Program-made: the position numbers and the translations under genes
Part shown: positions 5,763 to 6,753 of the stretch, piece after piece
Numbering within the stretch: the stretch's first letter is position 1
Layout of the letters: every line of letters begins with the position of its first letter
Origin: an uncultured Solobacterium sp.
Lineage (GTDB): Bacteria > Bacillota_I > Bacilli_A > Erysipelotrichales > Erysipelotrichaceae
Direction of reading: 5' to 3'
NCBI GenBank assembly: GCA_905194705.1
Contig: CAJJTI010000105.1
Coordinates: 1-6,753, forward strand
Length of the DNA stretch: 6,753 nt
The notes under the pieces: model-generated
The model's database searches: none
The model's input: the letters and a program-made list of their open reading frames with translations, nothing else
What the model was told of the DNA's origin: nothing

Positions 5763-6641
5763 ATGTTATTAAACGAAATTGTTAAAGAAGTTGGAATGAC
5801 AAAACGTGCCATTAAATATTATGAAGAAAAAGGATTGTTAACAGTAAATAAAGATAACAACGGCTATAGAAACTACTCTAATCAGGATGTAGATACTTTA
5901 AAAAAGATTTCTGTATATAGAAAACTTGGTATGGGTATTAAAGATATCCAAAAACTTTTAAAAACAGATAATAAAAGTATTCTTTTACACATTTATCAAG
6001 AAAAATTACAGGACCATGTTTTGCAATATTCAGAACTTAAAGCTTTAAAACAATTTATAGATGATGGTAATGCTGATAAAGCCAACGAGTTACTTGATTA
6101 TCAAACTGTTGAAAATGCTATCGAATCATTATTACCTGGAAAAGAGTGGGCAAATTACTTTAAAAGCCATTTTAAACCATTTCTTAATATAAAGTTGATA
6201 ACACCAGAGCAAAAACAAGCTCTACAAAATATATTAGAATATTGTGATAAAACGACATTGAAAATTCCTTTTATGATGCAAATAGGAATGAAAATAGCAA
6301 ATAAAGTTTCTCAAGAATCCAAATCTGCTGATGAGATGATTGCCTATTATCGTGATATGAATGAAAATGAATATAACAAATTAAAAGAAAGAGTATATGC
6401 AGGTGTCAAAATGAAAACTGGCATAATGAAATATCATCCATCATTTATAGCCCAGAGGAAAATGCAGAAAGAATTACAAAATAAAGGATATAATGACATC
6501 TTTCTTCCTAACTTAATGGTTTTATCGCCCAAATATGCAGAATATAAAAAATCATTAGATGCACTGAATAATAGAATATGTAGTGAACTTGGTTTATATT
6601 ACGACAGTAACTACAATTTAGTTATGAAAAAAAGTAAATAA
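5763..6641 (+). CDS. MerR-family transcriptional regulator with a large uncharacterised C-terminal domain
   Basis: A 292-residue protein. Residues 1-70 are a MerR winged helix-turn-helix: NEIVKEVGMTKRAIKYYEEKG-like recognition region, then GYRNYSNQDVDTL and the KLGMGIKDIQKLL helix. A dimerisation helix follows (about 73-100). Residues 103-292 are predicted mainly helical, charged and without a motif I recognise; this is far longer than in the metal sensors. The only cysteines are Cys161 and Cys273, so a MerR/CueR-type metal-binding loop is absent. A small-molecule or peptide ligand is more likely, as in multidrug-responsive members; that is inference. The start has CGGAGG (5749-5754) 8 nt upstream. 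No target gene lies next to it within the window: the preceding operon has its own terminator, and downstream is an insertion-sequence end. A role in the Mn operon is not supported by any matching dyad there. Confidence 0.88.
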   Translation: MLLNEIVKEVGMTKRAIKYYEEKGLLTVNKDNNGYRNYSNQDVDTLKKISVYRKLGMGIKDIQKLLKTDNKSILLHIYQEKLQDHVLQYSELKALKQFIDDGNADKANELLDYQTVENAIESLLPGKEWANYFKSHFKPFLNIKLITPEQKQALQNILEYCDKTTLKIPFMMQIGMKIANKVSQESKSADEMIAYYRDMNENEYNKLKERVYAGVKMKTGIMKYHPSFIAQRKMQKELQNKGYNDIFLPNLMVLSPKYAEYKKSLDALNNRICSELGLYYDSNYNLVMKKSK

Positions 6642-6681
6642 ATGTTTCTATTCTACATTGATATTTTATACAAAATTTCGT

Positions 6682-6710
6682 TAAAAGAAAAAGCATAACC
6701 AAAGTTATGC
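6682..6710 (-). terminator. Leftward-facing terminator hairpin downstream of merR
   Basis: GCATAAC (6693-6699) and GTTATGC (6704-6710) form a perfect 7-bp stem with a 4-nt loop. Read on the minus strand, the stem is followed by TTTTTCTTTT (6692-6683), a good U run. It would stop transcription entering from the right. On the plus strand the stem is followed by CCAATG, not Ts, so it is a poor terminator for merR as it stands. Its position just before a putative insertion-sequence end suggests that a bidirectional terminator lost its right-hand T run; that is inference. Confidence 0.65.
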
Positions 6711-6714
6711 CCAA

Positions 6715-6753
6715 TGAAGTGAACCCAATTAGTTGGACAAAATAAGTTAGTTA
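6715..6753 (+). mobile_element. Putative left end of an IS150/IS3-group insertion sequence, truncated by window edge
   Basis: The sequence from 6715 starts with TG and reads TGAAGTGAACCCA, followed by ATTAGTTGGACAAAATAAG. It resembles the terminal inverted repeats of the IS150 group of the IS3 family, which have the pattern TG...GNACCCA...GTTGGAC close to their left end. The remaining 39 bases carry no coding sequence. In this group the transposase would be read rightward from just beyond the window. Only one end is visible, so target-site duplication and element identity cannot be tested here. Confidence 0.55.

Noticed and set aside
5763..6641. A mercury- or copper-type MerR, or the regulator of the Mn operon
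   Set aside because: The conserved metal-binding cysteines are missing, no TGTAC-N5-GTACA dyad is seen at the mntP promoter, and the operon already has its own riboswitch and terminator.
1..6753. CRISPR arrays, phage genes, toxin-antitoxin pairs or defence systems
   Set aside because: No spaced direct repeats were found and no coding region resembles such families; all substantial coding regions are assigned to housekeeping, metal homeostasis or regulation.

Overview
This is an AT-rich, bacterial, gene-dense window. Gene content and signals (AGGAGG-type ribosome binding sites, consensus TTGACA/TATAAT-like promoters, a yybP-ykoY riboswitch, short hairpin-plus-U-run terminators, lysine/isoleucine-rich proteins written in A/T-ending codons) fit a low-GC Bacillota. 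An Erysipelotrichia- or Clostridia-like gut bacterium is my guess, but nothing in the window fixes the genus.

Layout from left to right: (1) the 5' part of a leftward tRNA-Val(UAC) gene with a very good promoter, cut by the window edge. (2) A rightward alanine racemase gene (alr) whose frame is broken by one base in an A6 run near codon 168; both halves carry the family motifs. (3) A leftward membrane-anchored calcineurin-type metallophosphoesterase whose 3' end overlaps the 3' end of alr by 21 bp. (4) A divergent promoter region, followed by a manganese (yybP-ykoY) riboswitch with a strong intrinsic terminator. (5) Under that switch, a two-gene operon with an ATGA overlap: the Mn2+ exporter mntP and a P2A-type (Ca2+/Mn2+) cation-pumping ATPase. 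It is closed by a canonical terminator. (6) A solitary MerR-family regulator with a MerR-type promoter (19-bp spacer and inverted repeat) and a large helical C-terminal domain of unknown ligand. (7) At the right edge, a leftward-facing hairpin terminator and what looks like the left end of an IS150/IS3-group insertion sequence.

The clearest functional unit is the manganese-detoxification operon. When intracellular Mn2+ is high, the aptamer's P1 helix should be stabilised, readthrough of the terminator at about 2372-2408 should rise, and two export systems of different energetics (secondary MntP and ATP-driven pump) should be made together. The individual parts are known, so I do not claim an undescribed system. 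The points most worth following up are the pairing logic of the expression platform, the alr frameshift, and the unassigned C-terminal domain of the MerR protein.
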